This document shows positions 1 to 8,661 of a DNA stretch of 64,000 nt, piece after piece. Origin of the DNA: Viridibacterium silvisoli. GTDB taxonomy: Bacteria; Pseudomonadota; Gammaproteobacteria; Burkholderiales; Rhodocyclaceae. The stretch's first letter is position 1; the number at the start of each line of letters is the position of its first letter. Where the stretch lies: assembly GCF_036017035.1 (NCBI RefSeq), contig NZ_JAYXHS010000005.1, forward strand, positions 189,170-253,169, written 5' to 3'. The notes beneath the pieces were generated by a model. The model ran no database searches. It was not told where the DNA came from and saw only the letters and a program-made list of their open reading frames with translations. A program made the translations under genes and the position numbers.

Positions 1-75
1 AAAACGCAGACCAATGCCTGAAACCCTTGTGTTTTCAAGACGCTGCCAGAACGGCCGAGAATTTTCAGCGCGGAA

Positions 76-110
76 AGACAGGTGCCTGTAAAACATGTCG
101 ACACCTGTCT
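76..110. repeat. 9-bp inverted repeat near window edge
   Basis: AGACAGGTG at 76-84 is repeated in inverted form as CACCTGTCT at 102-110, with a 17-base spacer. It lies just beyond the stop codon of the minus-strand permease gene. There is no T-run, so it is not a convincing intrinsic terminator; it could be a protein-binding site or chance. The rest of 1-141 shows no gene. Confidence 0.35.
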
Positions 111-141
111 GGCGGAACACTGGCGCTTCTCCGACGGGCCG

Positions 142-1320
142 TCAGCGCTCCATGAACTCATGGATGCTGGCCAGGCTTTCAATGTGGGCACACAAGATCT
201 TGAAAGCCACCAGAATCGGCACCGCCATGAGCATGCCGGCAATGCCCCACATCCAGCCCCAGAACAGCAGGGACAGGAACACAAGTACCGGATTGACGGA
301 GAAGCTGCGACCGATGACGTATGGCTGCAGAATCTGCCCTTCCAGCGTCGTGATGCTGAGGAACACGATGGGCACCAGCGCGGCATGGCCGATGGTGTCA
401 AAGGTCAGCACCGCCACCACAGTCAGCACGATGACGGTGATCGTCGCGCCGAGATAGGGGATGAAGTTCAGCGCAAACGCCATCGCGCCCCACAGCATCG
501 CGTTGGGCATGCCCAGCGCAAACATCGCCAGCGTAGTCGCGACACCCAGCGCGAGATTGATGCCGGTCAGCGTCAGCAGGTAGCGACCGACGTCGCGCTC
601 GACCGTGCGTGCAATCTCCACGGCCTTGATCTTGTCGCGCAGACTCGGGGTGATCTTCACTACCTTGCGCAGCAGGGTGTCGCCAGAGGCCAGCAGGAAG
701 AACACGAGCACTACCACGGAGAAGGCACTCAGCATGAACGCCTGGGTGCCCGCCAGCAGCATGCTGCCAAATGAAATCTTGGCCACCGCAACTTCACGCA
801 CACGGCTCTGCGACTCGACCTTGGTCAGGTTGTCGATCTGCTGCGTGGCGCGCTGCATGTTCTCGACCGAGCGCTTGAGCTTGCTGATCTTCTGGTTGAT
901 GTCATGCATCGAGGACGGCGCGCGCTCGACCCACTCCATGGCCGGTGGGGTGAGCACGGCAATGCCCGTCCCGACCAGACCCAGCAGCCCAAACACCACC
1001 ACCGCTGCACCGACCGGCAGGGGCAGACGCAGGCGATGCTCAAGTGCCCGCACGACGGGACGCAGGATGAAGACCAGGAACAGGGCCAGCATGACCGGCA
1101 GCAGGAATGGCCGTGCGAAATAAACCGTGTACAGCACGGCCAGCACGAACAGACCGATGACGGGCACGGAACGCTCGCCCTTCACTGAGCGCGGCACCTT
1201 GGGTCTCTCCACCACAGACTCGGGATTGACCTCTATGGGCAATGCCCGAGTCTCATGCGACGCGGCGGGATGTTTTCCCCCCGCGCTTGTCTCCTCCAAC
1301 CGTTCTGCGACCTGTTCCAC
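142..1320 (-). CDS. AI-2E/PerM family membrane permease
   Basis: A 392-residue integral membrane protein of the AI-2E transporter (PerM/YdgG/YhhT) superfamily. These inner-membrane permeases have been linked to autoinducer-2, small-ion or osmolyte export, and the substrate cannot be read from sequence. After an approximately 45-residue hydrophilic N-terminus there are paired hydrophobic segments (about 50-90 and 100-125), a central amphipathic region (about 125-185), then four or more further hydrophobic segments containing the family-typical stretches NFIPYLGATITV and VNPVLVFLSLLFWGWMWGI. The start is GTG at 1320, six bases after GAGG. It is transcribed away from the next gene and nothing in the context specifies a substrate. 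Confidence 0.85.
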   Translation of the reverse strand: MEQVAERLEETSAGGKHPAASHETRALPIEVNPESVVERPKVPRSVKGERSVPVIGLFVLAVLYTVYFARPFLLPVMLALFLVFILRPVVRALEHRLRLPLPVGAAVVVFGLLGLVGTGIAVLTPPAMEWVERAPSSMHDINQKISKLKRSVENMQRATQQIDNLTKVESQSRVREVAVAKISFGSMLLAGTQAFMLSAFSVVVLVFFLLASGDTLLRKVVKITPSLRDKIKAVEIARTVERDVGRYLLTLTGINLALGVATTLAMFALGMPNAMLWGAMAFALNFIPYLGATITVIVLTVVAVLTFDTIGHAALVPIVFLSITTLEGQILQPYVIGRSFSVNPVLVFLSLLFWGWMWGIAGMLMAVPILVAFKILCAHIESLASIHEFMER

Positions 1321-1398
1321 CCCTGGCCTCTTTTCCTTGTCTCTATTCTTGTCTCTGTTCTACCCGGCAGCCCCACCGCTCCCGGCACCTGCAGGGGC

Positions 1399-1548
1399 TC
1401 AACCCGTTTCTTCGAAATCGGGGTCTTCCGGATCATGGTGCTTGCGATGCGGCGGGCTGGCATGCGCCGGCTCGTCCTTGGGGATGGGCACCGGCCCCTT
1501 GTCGGGCTCGACGGGTTGATGGCCCGTCACCTGATTCCTGTTCCACAT
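1399..1548 (-). CDS. Small Pro/Asp/His-rich hypothetical protein
   Basis: A 49-residue, very hydrophilic peptide beginning MWNRNQVTGHQPVEPDKG and rich in Pro, Asp, Glu and His, with no predicted membrane segment or recognised domain. GGGAG lies eight bases upstream of the ATG at 1548, which is the main reason to believe it is translated. It is upstream of, and co-oriented with, the PerM-like gene (gap about 78 bases), so the two could be co-transcribed. Function unknown; an intrinsically disordered small protein is possible. Confidence 0.4.
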   Translation of the reverse strand: MWNRNQVTGHQPVEPDKGPVPIPKDEPAHASPPHRKHHDPEDPDFEETG

Positions 1549-1735
1549 ATCGATGTCTCCCGTTGTTCTCGTCGGCAGCAAGCCACGCTCCCGGCACGAA
1601 ACAGCACCGTGCCGGGCTCTGGCACTTTCTGGCGCAGGGGTGGGCGGCTACAATCCGCGGGCTGTCGACCGGCTGCCAGGGGCTGCCCCAAAGCAATCAT
1701 GGTCGACAAAATCCAGCCCTGCCTCAGCTCCTCTC

Positions 1736-2584
1736 ATGTCAGACACTGCTCTCGCCACGCCAGCGCTCTATCACCTGTCGTTCTACAAATTCGTGCACCT
1801 CGCCGAGCCCGAACAATGCGCAGAGGCACTGCGCGATATCACGACAAGAATCGTCGGCGGCATCCTCGTGGCGCACGAAGGCATCAATGGCATGGTGGCG
1901 GGCGATGAAGCTGCGCTGGAGGAATTCACGCAACGCCTTGCCGGGGATGCGCGCTTCGCCGGCGCCTTCAACGACATCGTGTTCAAGCGCACGGCCTGCA
2001 AGACGCCACCCTTTCATCGCATGAAGGTGCACACGCGGCCCGAGATCCTGCCGCTGGGCGTGGTCACGAACACAGAGATCGACGTCCCGGCCGTGGCCGA
2101 TCAGCTCACCGCCGTCAGCCCGCAGGAATGGCGCGAGCTCATCGATGCGGATGACGTTGTCCTCATCGACAATCGCAACAGCTTCGAATACCGCCTCGGC
2201 CGCTTCCGCAATGCCGTCGATCCGTTGGTGAACAACTTCCGCGATTTTCCACGCTACATCGAAGACAACCTGCCGACCTGGAAAGCCGAAGGCAAGCGCG
2301 TGGCGATGTATTGCACGGGCGGCATCCGCTGCGAGAAGACAGCGGCCTGGATGCTGGCCATGGACATGCCGGTGTATCAGCTCGAGGGCGGCATCCTCAA
2401 TTACTTCGCCAGCATGCCGGACGCCGACAAAGACTGGCAGGGCGAGTGTTTCGTCTTCGACAACCGCATCGCCCTCGACACCCATCTGCAGGAAACGGAT
2501 ACGCGCGCGGAGGATGTTTACGCCGGCGACCCCGATGAGCAATGGCGCCTGCAACGCGCACGCAAGCTCGCCGAAAGCGAATAG
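1736..2584 (+). CDS. trhO: tRNA uridine(34) hydroxylase TrhO (rhodanese family)
   Basis: A 282-residue member of the YceA/TrhO family, which performs prephenate-independent, oxygen-dependent hydroxylation of U34 in certain tRNAs, the first step towards 5-(carboxy)methoxyuridine. An N-terminal acylphosphatase-like domain (about 1-100, YHLSFYKFVHL onward) precedes a rhodanese domain. The signature CTGGIRCEK is present, its first Cys at about residue 193 being the catalytic thiol. The ATG at 1736 was chosen because homology begins there (MSDTALATPALYHLSFYKF); an upstream in-frame extension lacks family features. No strong ribosome-binding site is seen. Upstream 1549-1735 holds nothing else recognisable. 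Confidence 0.9.
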   Translation: MSDTALATPALYHLSFYKFVHLAEPEQCAEALRDITTRIVGGILVAHEGINGMVAGDEAALEEFTQRLAGDARFAGAFNDIVFKRTACKTPPFHRMKVHTRPEILPLGVVTNTEIDVPAVADQLTAVSPQEWRELIDADDVVLIDNRNSFEYRLGRFRNAVDPLVNNFRDFPRYIEDNLPTWKAEGKRVAMYCTGGIRCEKTAAWMLAMDMPVYQLEGGILNYFASMPDADKDWQGECFVFDNRIALDTHLQETDTRAEDVYAGDPDEQWRLQRARKLAESE

Positions 2585-2608
2585 GCAGTCACACAGAGAA
2601 AGCACCCC

Positions 2609-3868
2609 ATGACATCTGCAACGAGCCCGCTCTCCGACGTACGCGAACGCGCCCTGCTCTGGCTGCTGGCCCTCACGCAATTCACCGTGATCATGGACTT
2701 CATGGTGATGATGCCGCTCGGCCCGCAGATCATGCAGGCCTTCAACATCGGCCCCGCAGGTTTCGCCACGGCGGTCTCCGCCTACTCGTGGTGTGCCGGC
2801 CTGTCGGGCCTGTTTGCCGCCACCTATATCGACCGCTTCGATCGCAAGCGCCTGCTGCTCGCCGTCTATGCGCTGTTCGCGCTGTCCAACCTTGCCTGTG
2901 GTCTCGCGCCCAACTTCCACGTGCTGCTGCTGGCGCGAGCCTTCGCGGGCCTGACCGGAGGCGTGCTCGGCGCCATCGTGATGGCCATCATCGGCGACGT
3001 CATTCCGGAAAAACGCCGCGGCGCAGCCACGGGCCTGGTCATGACCTCGTTCTCGATGGCCGCCATTGCCGGCGTGCCACTGGGGGTCGTGCTCGGTGCC
3101 CACTTCGGCTGGGCCACGCCGTTCTACCTGCTCGTCGTGCTCTCGCTGCTGATCTGGGCCACCGGCGCGCGCCTCGTGCCAAACCTCCGTGCGCACCTGG
3201 CAAAGACGCCAGCACCGCTGTCGCAAGTGCTGCCAGACCTGTTCGCGCTTATCCGCAAACCCGCCCACTTGCGCGCCTTTGCACTCACCGGTCTCGTCAT
3301 GAGCTCGGCCATGCTGGTCATCCCCTTCATCTCGCCCGTGCTGGTTGCCAATCACGGCATCGCGCCTGCACAGATTTCATGGATCTACTTCGCAGGCGGC
3401 CTCGCCACGCTGGTCACGGCACGCGCCATCGGGCGCCTCTCAGACCGCTACGGCAAGCACCGCGTGTTCCGCGGCGTGGCGCTATTCTCCATCCTGCCCA
3501 TCCTGTTCATCACGCATCTGCCCAACCTGCCCTTGCTGGCGCTGATCGCTTTCTTCCCGTTCTTCATGGTGTCGATGTCGGGTCGCAGCATTCCCATGCA
3601 GGCGCTGATGACGACGGTGCCAGAGCCAGCCAGGCGCGGCGCCTTTCTCAGCGTCAATGCGGCGATGCAATCGCTCGGCACCGGCCTCGGTGCATGGGTC
3701 GGCGGCCTGATGCTGAGCAACGGCCCGGGCGGTCAGATCCTCGGCTACGGCGTCATTGGCTGGTGCGCCACGGCGCTCACCGTGTTGAGCGTGATCTGGA
3801 TCGGCTACGTCACCTACAGTGCGCCACCCATTGCGAAGGTGGCCCCCGCAAACCCGCTGGCGCCGTGA
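2609..3868 (+). CDS. MFS transporter (drug/arabinose exporter type)
   Basis: A 419-residue major facilitator superfamily protein with about 12 hydrophobic segments. The first membrane segment carries QFTVIMDFMVMMPLGPQIM, and the loop 2-3 motif is seen as DRFDRKRLLL, typical of DHA1-like efflux permeases (AraJ/Bcr-like). It is probably a proton-driven exporter in the inner membrane; the substrate is unknown. It starts 24 bases after trhO, and its TGA overlaps the GTG start of the following pseudouridine synthase, suggesting that the three plus-strand genes form one transcript. Confidence 0.8.
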   Translation: MTSATSPLSDVRERALLWLLALTQFTVIMDFMVMMPLGPQIMQAFNIGPAGFATAVSAYSWCAGLSGLFAATYIDRFDRKRLLLAVYALFALSNLACGLAPNFHVLLLARAFAGLTGGVLGAIVMAIIGDVIPEKRRGAATGLVMTSFSMAAIAGVPLGVVLGAHFGWATPFYLLVVLSLLIWATGARLVPNLRAHLAKTPAPLSQVLPDLFALIRKPAHLRAFALTGLVMSSAMLVIPFISPVLVANHGIAPAQISWIYFAGGLATLVTARAIGRLSDRYGKHRVFRGVALFSILPILFITHLPNLPLLALIAFFPFFMVSMSGRSIPMQALMTTVPEPARRGAFLSVNAAMQSLGTGLGAWVGGLMLSNGPGGQILGYGVIGWCATALTVLSVIWIGYVTYSAPPIAKVAPANPLAP

Positions 3869-4788
3869 GCCGCACTCAGCGAGGAGCACAGCCCCCGCTG
3901 CCGACGCGCGACGGCGTAAGCCCCAGCAGCGTCGTGTTGCCTGCCGGCAACTGGCCGGACATGCTCAGCTTCATGACCGAGCGCTTTCCGGCGGTCACCC
4001 AGGAAGCCTGGCAGCGCCGCATGCGTGCCGGCGAGATCGTCGATGCACATGGCATGGCCGTGATGCCTGACGAAGCCTATCGCCCGCAACGTCGCCTTTA
4101 CTACTACCGCGAACTGGAGACTGAACAGGCGATTCCTTTCGAGGAATACATCGTCTTCCAGGACGACTATCTCGTCGTGGCCGACAAGCCGCATTTCCTG
4201 CCCGTCACCCCCTCGGGGCGCTATGTGCAGGAGACTCTGCTGGTGCGTCTCAAGCGACGTCTCGGCATCGACACGCTGTCGCCGATTCATCGCATCGACC
4301 GCGAGACCGCCGGCCTCGTCGTGTTCGCCGTGCAACCGGAGACACGCGGCCGCTACCAGGAGCTGTTCCGCGAGAAATCCATCCGCAAGCAGTACGAAGC
4401 CATCGCGCCGTGGCGTGCCGATCTGGCATGGCCCATGACTTACCGCAGCCGCATCGAAGAAGATGCGGTGCGCTTCATGCAGATGCTCACGGTGGAGGGA
4501 GAGCCCAACGCTGAAACCGTGCTGGATGTACTCGATGTTCAGGGTCTGTGGGCGCGCTACGCGTTGTCACCTATCACCGGCCGCAAGCATCAGTTGCGTG
4601 CGCAATGCGCGGCGCTGGGTATGCCCATCCTTAATGATCTGATCTACCCGGAACTGTTTCCGGAAGGCAGCGACGACTACGCCAGGCCGCTGCAACTGCT
4701 TGCGAAAAGTATCGACTTCGACGACCCCATCAGCGGGCAGGCGCGTAGCTTCCAGAGCTCCCGCACGTTGCGGTTTCCACATGAATGA
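3865..4788 (+). CDS. RluA-family pseudouridine synthase
   Basis: A 307-residue RNA pseudouridine synthase. The catalytic motif is HRIDRETAGLV (family consensus HRLDxxTSG), with the Asp being the nucleophilic residue that isomerises uridine. The uracil-pocket region ITGRKHQLRAQCAALG is typical of RluA/RluC/TruC-type enzymes. No N-terminal S4 domain is evident. The start is taken as the GTG at 3865, which forms a GTGA overlap with the stop of the MFS gene; ATG codons further in (such as 3961) are alternatives. Whether the target is rRNA or tRNA cannot be decided. Confidence 0.85.
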   Translation: MSRTQRGAQPPLPTRDGVSPSSVVLPAGNWPDMLSFMTERFPAVTQEAWQRRMRAGEIVDAHGMAVMPDEAYRPQRRLYYYRELETEQAIPFEEYIVFQDDYLVVADKPHFLPVTPSGRYVQETLLVRLKRRLGIDTLSPIHRIDRETAGLVVFAVQPETRGRYQELFREKSIRKQYEAIAPWRADLAWPMTYRSRIEEDAVRFMQMLTVEGEPNAETVLDVLDVQGLWARYALSPITGRKHQLRAQCAALGMPILNDLIYPELFPEGSDDYARPLQLLAKSIDFDDPISGQARSFQSSRTLRFPHE

Positions 4789-4848
4789 CAAGAACAACCT
4801 CCGCCCAGAGGAGGCCCAGATCTTTTTTGAGAGTTTTCGACAGGCTCC

Positions 4849-4973
4849 GAGAAGCGTAACAAAGTGGAGCGAGCGCGCAGCTGGCTAGGCGGCTCGCGCA
4901 GAGCAGTGCTTATGCACGGCGAGCGAGCCAACAACGCCAGCTGGGTGCGCAGCCCGCTTTGTTACGACTTCTC
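4849..4973 (-). repeat. Nested-hairpin dispersed element, copy 1
   Basis: An approximately 125-base imperfect palindrome between the pseudouridine synthase and pssA. Outer arms GAGAAGCGTAACAAAG (4849-4864) and CTTTGTTACG-A-CTTCTC (4957-4973) pair along their length with one bulge. Inside, GCAGCTGGC pairs with GCCAGCTG, GGCTCGC with GCGAGCC, and the apex is GTGC-TTAT-GCAC. The right arm overlaps the last bases of pssA. The central 100 bases match copy 2 (29595-29694) at about 84 positions by hand alignment. It may serve as a transcript-end structure for both convergent genes. Confidence 0.7.
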
Positions 4974-5631
4974 AGAACTTGGGGATACGTAGGGTCTTGC
5001 TGATCATCAGCGTGCCCGACAGCGCGAACAGCAACACGAAGGGGTGGAAGTCCCAAGGGCCAAGCGTCCACGCACCGCCATACAGGCTCGCGCCGATGCT
5101 GCCGCGCCATGCACACACGGCCACGATGACACTCAACAGCACGCTGGTTGGAATCGGCGTGCCCTCGAAATACTTCACCTTGTCACCGCCGGCCGAGAGC
5201 GTTTCTGCCGTCACGTTGAAACGCGCCAGACGGCTGACGCCACAGCACACGAAGTAGCTCAGCACGATCAAATCCCAGCCCCCCTGCATGCCCGCCGCAA
5301 AGGCAAGTGCAGCGGGACCCACGCCGAACGAAATGATGTCGGCCAGGGAGTCGAGTTCGCGCCCGAGAATGGAATGCTGGTGACGCCAGCGCGCCACCTT
5401 GCCGTCGAACACATCGAAGATCAGGGCAATGACGGCCATCACCGCCGCGCCAACCAGATAGTCGGCTTGCTCATTGCGCATGTAGAACATGGCGAGAAAG
5501 ACCGACATCATGCCGCTCGCCGCATTGCCCAGAGTCAGGAAATCAGCCAGATGCAATTGGCGGATCATCGAGAAGTGCCTGGGTGCAGCAGCAGGCGCGG
5601 CGGAAAAGTCAGCAGGCTTGCTTGTCTCCAT
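4972..5631 (-). CDS. pssA: CDP-diacylglycerol--serine O-phosphatidyltransferase
   Basis: A 219-residue inner-membrane enzyme of the CDP-alcohol phosphatidyltransferase class I family. It makes phosphatidylserine from CDP-diacylglycerol and L-serine, the precursor of phosphatidylethanolamine. The family motif DG-x2-AR-x8-G-x3-D-x3-D is complete in FDGKVARW...GRELDSLAD. A hydrophilic N-terminus of about 20 residues precedes several hydrophobic segments. The ATG at 5631 follows GGAGAG at good spacing; an upstream extension was rejected for lack of conserved content. It is a single gene, its stop overlapping the hairpin element at 4849-4973. Confidence 0.9.
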   Translation of the reverse strand: METSKPADFSAAPAAAPRHFSMIRQLHLADFLTLGNAASGMMSVFLAMFYMRNEQADYLVGAAVMAVIALIFDVFDGKVARWRHQHSILGRELDSLADIISFGVGPAALAFAAGMQGGWDLIVLSYFVCCGVSRLARFNVTAETLSAGGDKVKYFEGTPIPTSVLLSVIVAVCAWRGSIGASLYGGAWTLGPWDFHPFVLLFALSGTLMISKTLRIPKF

Positions 5632-6023
5632 GATGATTCTCTCCGTAAGAATTGCGGCCAGGCGATCGAGGTCGGGCGAATCGTGCGCTGAGCCCTCCAG
5701 CAAGTGAGGCCTCCGCTGACTGGCGCACGACCTGCCTGCAGCCGCCGCACGATAGCTTACGCTCCCGGTACGCAGCAATCTGGATGCCTGCAAGTATCGC
5801 TGCACGGCAGCGCCCACTGCCCTGACCTCAAACAAACTCGCGGCTCCTGCAGATACAGGAACTATGGCGGGAAATGGGCCACCTTCACTCCACCAGGCCC
5901 CCAAACCCGCGCCAGCACCCCACGCCTGCCCCGCTTGCGATGTTTTACTAGGCCCTGTCACGCCGGGCCGCTATGATCGCGACCTTCCCGAAGCAATGCT
6001 GCGGCTGATCGGCCGCCTTCCCC
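5632..6023. other. Divergent intergenic region pssA / ABC-F gene
   Basis: About 390 bases between divergent genes. No supported coding frame, RNA gene or convincing operator was found; it should contain the promoters of both flanking genes. Confidence 0.5.
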
Positions 6024-7706
6024 ATGATTTCCATCAAGAACGTCACCCTGCGTCGTGGCACGAAGATCGTGCTCAACGCCACCTCCGCCACGCTCAACCC
6101 CGGCGAGAAGGTCGGCCTCGTCGGCCGCAACGGCGCAGGCAAATCCTCGCTGTTCGCCCTGCTCAACGGCACGCTGCACGAAGACAGCGGCGAGTTCTAC
6201 ATTCCGCCGCAATGGCAGATGGCGCAGGTCGCGCAGGACATGCCGGAGACCGAGCAAAGCGCCACCGACTTCGTGATCGAAGGCGACACCGTCTTGCTCG
6301 CGGCGCAAGCGGCTGTCGCAGCGGCCGAAGCCAGCGACGATGGCATGGAGATGGCGCACGCCTACATGGCCCTGCACGACGCCGGTGCGCATGATGCGGC
6401 TGCGCGCGCCCAGGCACTGATCCTCGGCCTCGGTTTCAGCTCGGCCGAATTGAACAACCCGGTCAACAGCTTCTCGGGCGGCTGGCGCATGCGTCTGCAA
6501 CTGGCGCGCGCGTTGATGTGCCCGTCTGACCTGCTGCTGCTCGACGAACCAACCAACCACCTGGACCTCGATGCGCTGGTGTGGCTCGAAGCCTGGCTCA
6601 AGCGCTACGACGGCACCATGGTCGTGATCAGCCATGACCGCGAATTCCTCGATGCCGTCACCACGGTCACGCTGCACATCGACAACGCGCGCCTCGTGCG
6701 CTACGGCGGCAACTACAGCAAGTTCGAAGACATGCGCGCCGAGCAGATGCTGCTGCAAACGGCCGCACTGGCCAAGCAGGCCGACAAGATTGCGCACCTG
6801 CAGAAGTTCATCGACCGCTTCAAGGCATCCGCCGCCAAGGCCAAGCAGGCGCAGAGCCGCGTCAAGGCGCTGGAGCGCATGGAGAAGATTGCGCCAGTGC
6901 TGGCCGACGCCGAGTTCTCGTTCGAGTTCAAGGAGCCGACCAACATCCCCAACCCGATGCTGTCGATGCTCGACACCAGCTTCGGCTACCCGCCTCTGGC
7001 CGATGCCCCAGAAGGCACGGGCCCGACCGTCATCGTGCACAACATCAATCGCTCGGTGCTCGCCGGTCAGCGCATTGGCATATTGGGCGCCAACGGCCAG
7101 GGCAAGTCGACCGTGGTGAAGACCGTCGCCGAAGCGCTCAAACCGATCTCCGGCGAGATCACGCGTGGCAAGGGCCTGACCATCGGCTACTTCGCGCAAC
7201 AGGAACTCGACGTGCTGCGCCCGGAAGACACGCCGCTCGAGCACATGATCCGTCTCGTCAAGGAAACGCCGGTCAATGCGCGCCCTGCCGGCATGGACTG
7301 GCGCGAGCAAGGGCTGCGCAATTTCCTCGGCACCTTCAATTTCGGCGGCGACATGATTCACCAGGCCGTCGGCAGCATGAGCGGCGGCGAGAAGGCACGC
7401 CTCGTGCTATGCATGATCGTATGGCAACGCCCCAATCTGCTCCTGCTCGACGAACCGACCAATCACCTCGACCTGTCGACGCGCGAGGCACTCAGCGTCG
7501 CCCTCAACGAGTTCGAAGGCACCGTCATGCTGGTCAGCCACGACCGCGCACTGCTGCGTGCCGTGTGCGACGAATTCCTGCTCGTGGCCGACGGCACGAT
7601 CAAGCCCTTCGACGGCGACCTCGACGACTACCAGGTCTACCTGCTCGACCAGGCCAAGCGTGCGCGCGAAGCCGCTTCGGCCGCACAGAAGAAAGCTGCA
7701 ACCTAG
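6024..7706 (+). CDS. ABC-F family ATPase (YheS-like)
   Basis: A 560-residue soluble protein with two ATP-binding cassettes and no membrane domain, the hallmark of ABC-F translation factors that act on the ribosomal E site. Cassette 1: Walker A GRNGAGKSS, signature NSFSGGWRMR, Walker B LLLLDEPTNHLDLD. Cassette 2: GANGQGKST, GSMSGGEKAR, LLLLDEPTNHLDLS. An inter-domain linker (about 230-310) is rich in Lys, Ala and Gln, as in the P-site-tRNA interaction motif. Length and the short C-terminus resemble YheS rather than Uup, which usually has a C-terminal coiled coil. ATG at 6024. Confidence 0.88.
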   Translation: MISIKNVTLRRGTKIVLNATSATLNPGEKVGLVGRNGAGKSSLFALLNGTLHEDSGEFYIPPQWQMAQVAQDMPETEQSATDFVIEGDTVLLAAQAAVAAAEASDDGMEMAHAYMALHDAGAHDAAARAQALILGLGFSSAELNNPVNSFSGGWRMRLQLARALMCPSDLLLLDEPTNHLDLDALVWLEAWLKRYDGTMVVISHDREFLDAVTTVTLHIDNARLVRYGGNYSKFEDMRAEQMLLQTAALAKQADKIAHLQKFIDRFKASAAKAKQAQSRVKALERMEKIAPVLADAEFSFEFKEPTNIPNPMLSMLDTSFGYPPLADAPEGTGPTVIVHNINRSVLAGQRIGILGANGQGKSTVVKTVAEALKPISGEITRGKGLTIGYFAQQELDVLRPEDTPLEHMIRLVKETPVNARPAGMDWREQGLRNFLGTFNFGGDMIHQAVGSMSGGEKARLVLCMIVWQRPNLLLLDEPTNHLDLSTREALSVALNEFEGTVMLVSHDRALLRAVCDEFLLVADGTIKPFDGDLDDYQVYLLDQAKRAREAASAAQKKAAT

Positions 7707-7747
7707 GCTGAGTTCGCAGCGGAGCGGCCCCCATCTGACAAAAAACG

Positions 7748-7771
7748 GTGGGTTGCTTCGCAAACCCACCC
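7748..7771 (-). terminator. Terminator-like hairpin reading on the minus strand
   Basis: GGTGGGTT (7748-7755) pairs with AACCCACC (7764-7771), with a GC-rich apex. The run of six A on its left becomes a U-tract only in a minus-strand transcript, although both flanking genes read plus. It is therefore either a non-terminating hairpin between the ABC-F and esterase genes or a guard against antisense transcription. Confidence 0.35.
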
Positions 7772-7820
7772 TCAGGATAGACACCGTCACACAAGAATCC
7801 GGAATATGGAGAAGCCCCTC

Positions 7821-8510
7821 ATGAACAACCCGCAAACCACACCCGCCCTGCTCCCCTGTGTCGAAGTCGAATGGGCCGAAACCTCGACCCACGCCGTCAT
7901 CTGGATGCATGGTCTTGGTGCCGACGGGCATGACTTCGAACCCGTGGTGCGCGAGTTCGACAAACGCAAATTTCCAGCGGTTCGCTTCGTTTTCCCGCAC
8001 GCACCGACACGCCCGGTCACCATCAACAATGGCTACGCCATGCCCGCCTGGTACGACCTCGTTTCGCTCGACTTCAACCAGCGCCGCGAAGACCCGGCTG
8101 GCGTCGCCGAATCAGCCAGGCAGATCGAAGCGCTGATCGCGCGCGAGAATGCCCGCGGCATTCCGGATGAAAAAATCGTGCTGGCAGGCTTCTCCCAGGG
8201 CGGCGCGATTGCCCTGTACACCGCCCTGCGCCATCGCAAGACGCTCGCCGGCATCCTGGCGCTATCGACCTACCTGCCACTCGCCGACACGCTTGCGGCA
8301 GAAGCCAGCGACGCCAACCGCGAGATCCCCATCTTCATGGCTCACGGCCACGACGACGGCGTCATCCCCTACGGCTTCGCCCAGCAGTCCGCGGAGTTCA
8401 TGCAGGATCAAGGCTACGCGCTCGAATGGCACGACTACCCGATGGAACACACGCTGACGATGGACGAAATCCGCGACATCGAAACCTGGTTGGTGGGCGT
8501 GCTGGTCTAA
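7821..8510 (+). CDS. Carboxylesterase/phospholipase, alpha/beta hydrolase
   Basis: A 229-residue esterase of the carboxylesterase 2 / acyl-protein-thioesterase-like family (Pseudomonas EstB/CarbE group). The nucleophile elbow GFSQGGA, the acid in HGHDDGVIPY and the His in MEHTLTMDEI give a complete Ser-Asp-His triad. The oxyanion region WMHGLGADGHDFEPVV is typical of the family. No signal peptide, so it is cytoplasmic. An ATG at 7806 is possible, but GGAG inside that stretch sits nine bases before the ATG at 7821, so the latter is preferred. Confidence 0.85.
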   Translation: MNNPQTTPALLPCVEVEWAETSTHAVIWMHGLGADGHDFEPVVREFDKRKFPAVRFVFPHAPTRPVTINNGYAMPAWYDLVSLDFNQRREDPAGVAESARQIEALIARENARGIPDEKIVLAGFSQGGAIALYTALRHRKTLAGILALSTYLPLADTLAAEASDANREIPIFMAHGHDDGVIPYGFAQQSAEFMQDQGYALEWHDYPMEHTLTMDEIRDIETWLVGVLV

Positions 8511-8545
8511 GTACCTGTTCACGATCTCAACAGATCGCAAGCCTT

Positions 8546-8578
8546 GGTGTTGTAGGAGCGGGCCATGCCCGCGACACC
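8546..8578. repeat. REP-like palindrome
   Basis: GCGGGC-CAT-GCCCGC with flanking GGTGT and ACACC, preceded by GTAGGA, strongly resembles the repetitive extragenic palindromes of pseudomonads and relatives. It lies between the esterase and the integrase end, in an otherwise empty 150-base gap. Only one clear copy is seen here. Confidence 0.5.
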
Positions 8579-8661
8579 ACAGGCTTAACAAGAGTCATGG
8601 CTCCAATGAGCTCATAGGGCGCAGAGCAAGCTGCGCCGTTGGCACTCCGCCCCACTCAAAG

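Noticed and set aside
1739..3355. Long open frame antisense to trhO and the MFS gene
   Set aside because: Typical high-G+C shadow; the plus-strand frames have clear domains, and the antisense product is His/Arg/Gly-rich with no motif.
5958..7361. Long open frame antisense to the ABC-F gene
   Set aside because: The plus strand encodes complete Walker and signature motifs; the antisense product is repetitive and featureless.
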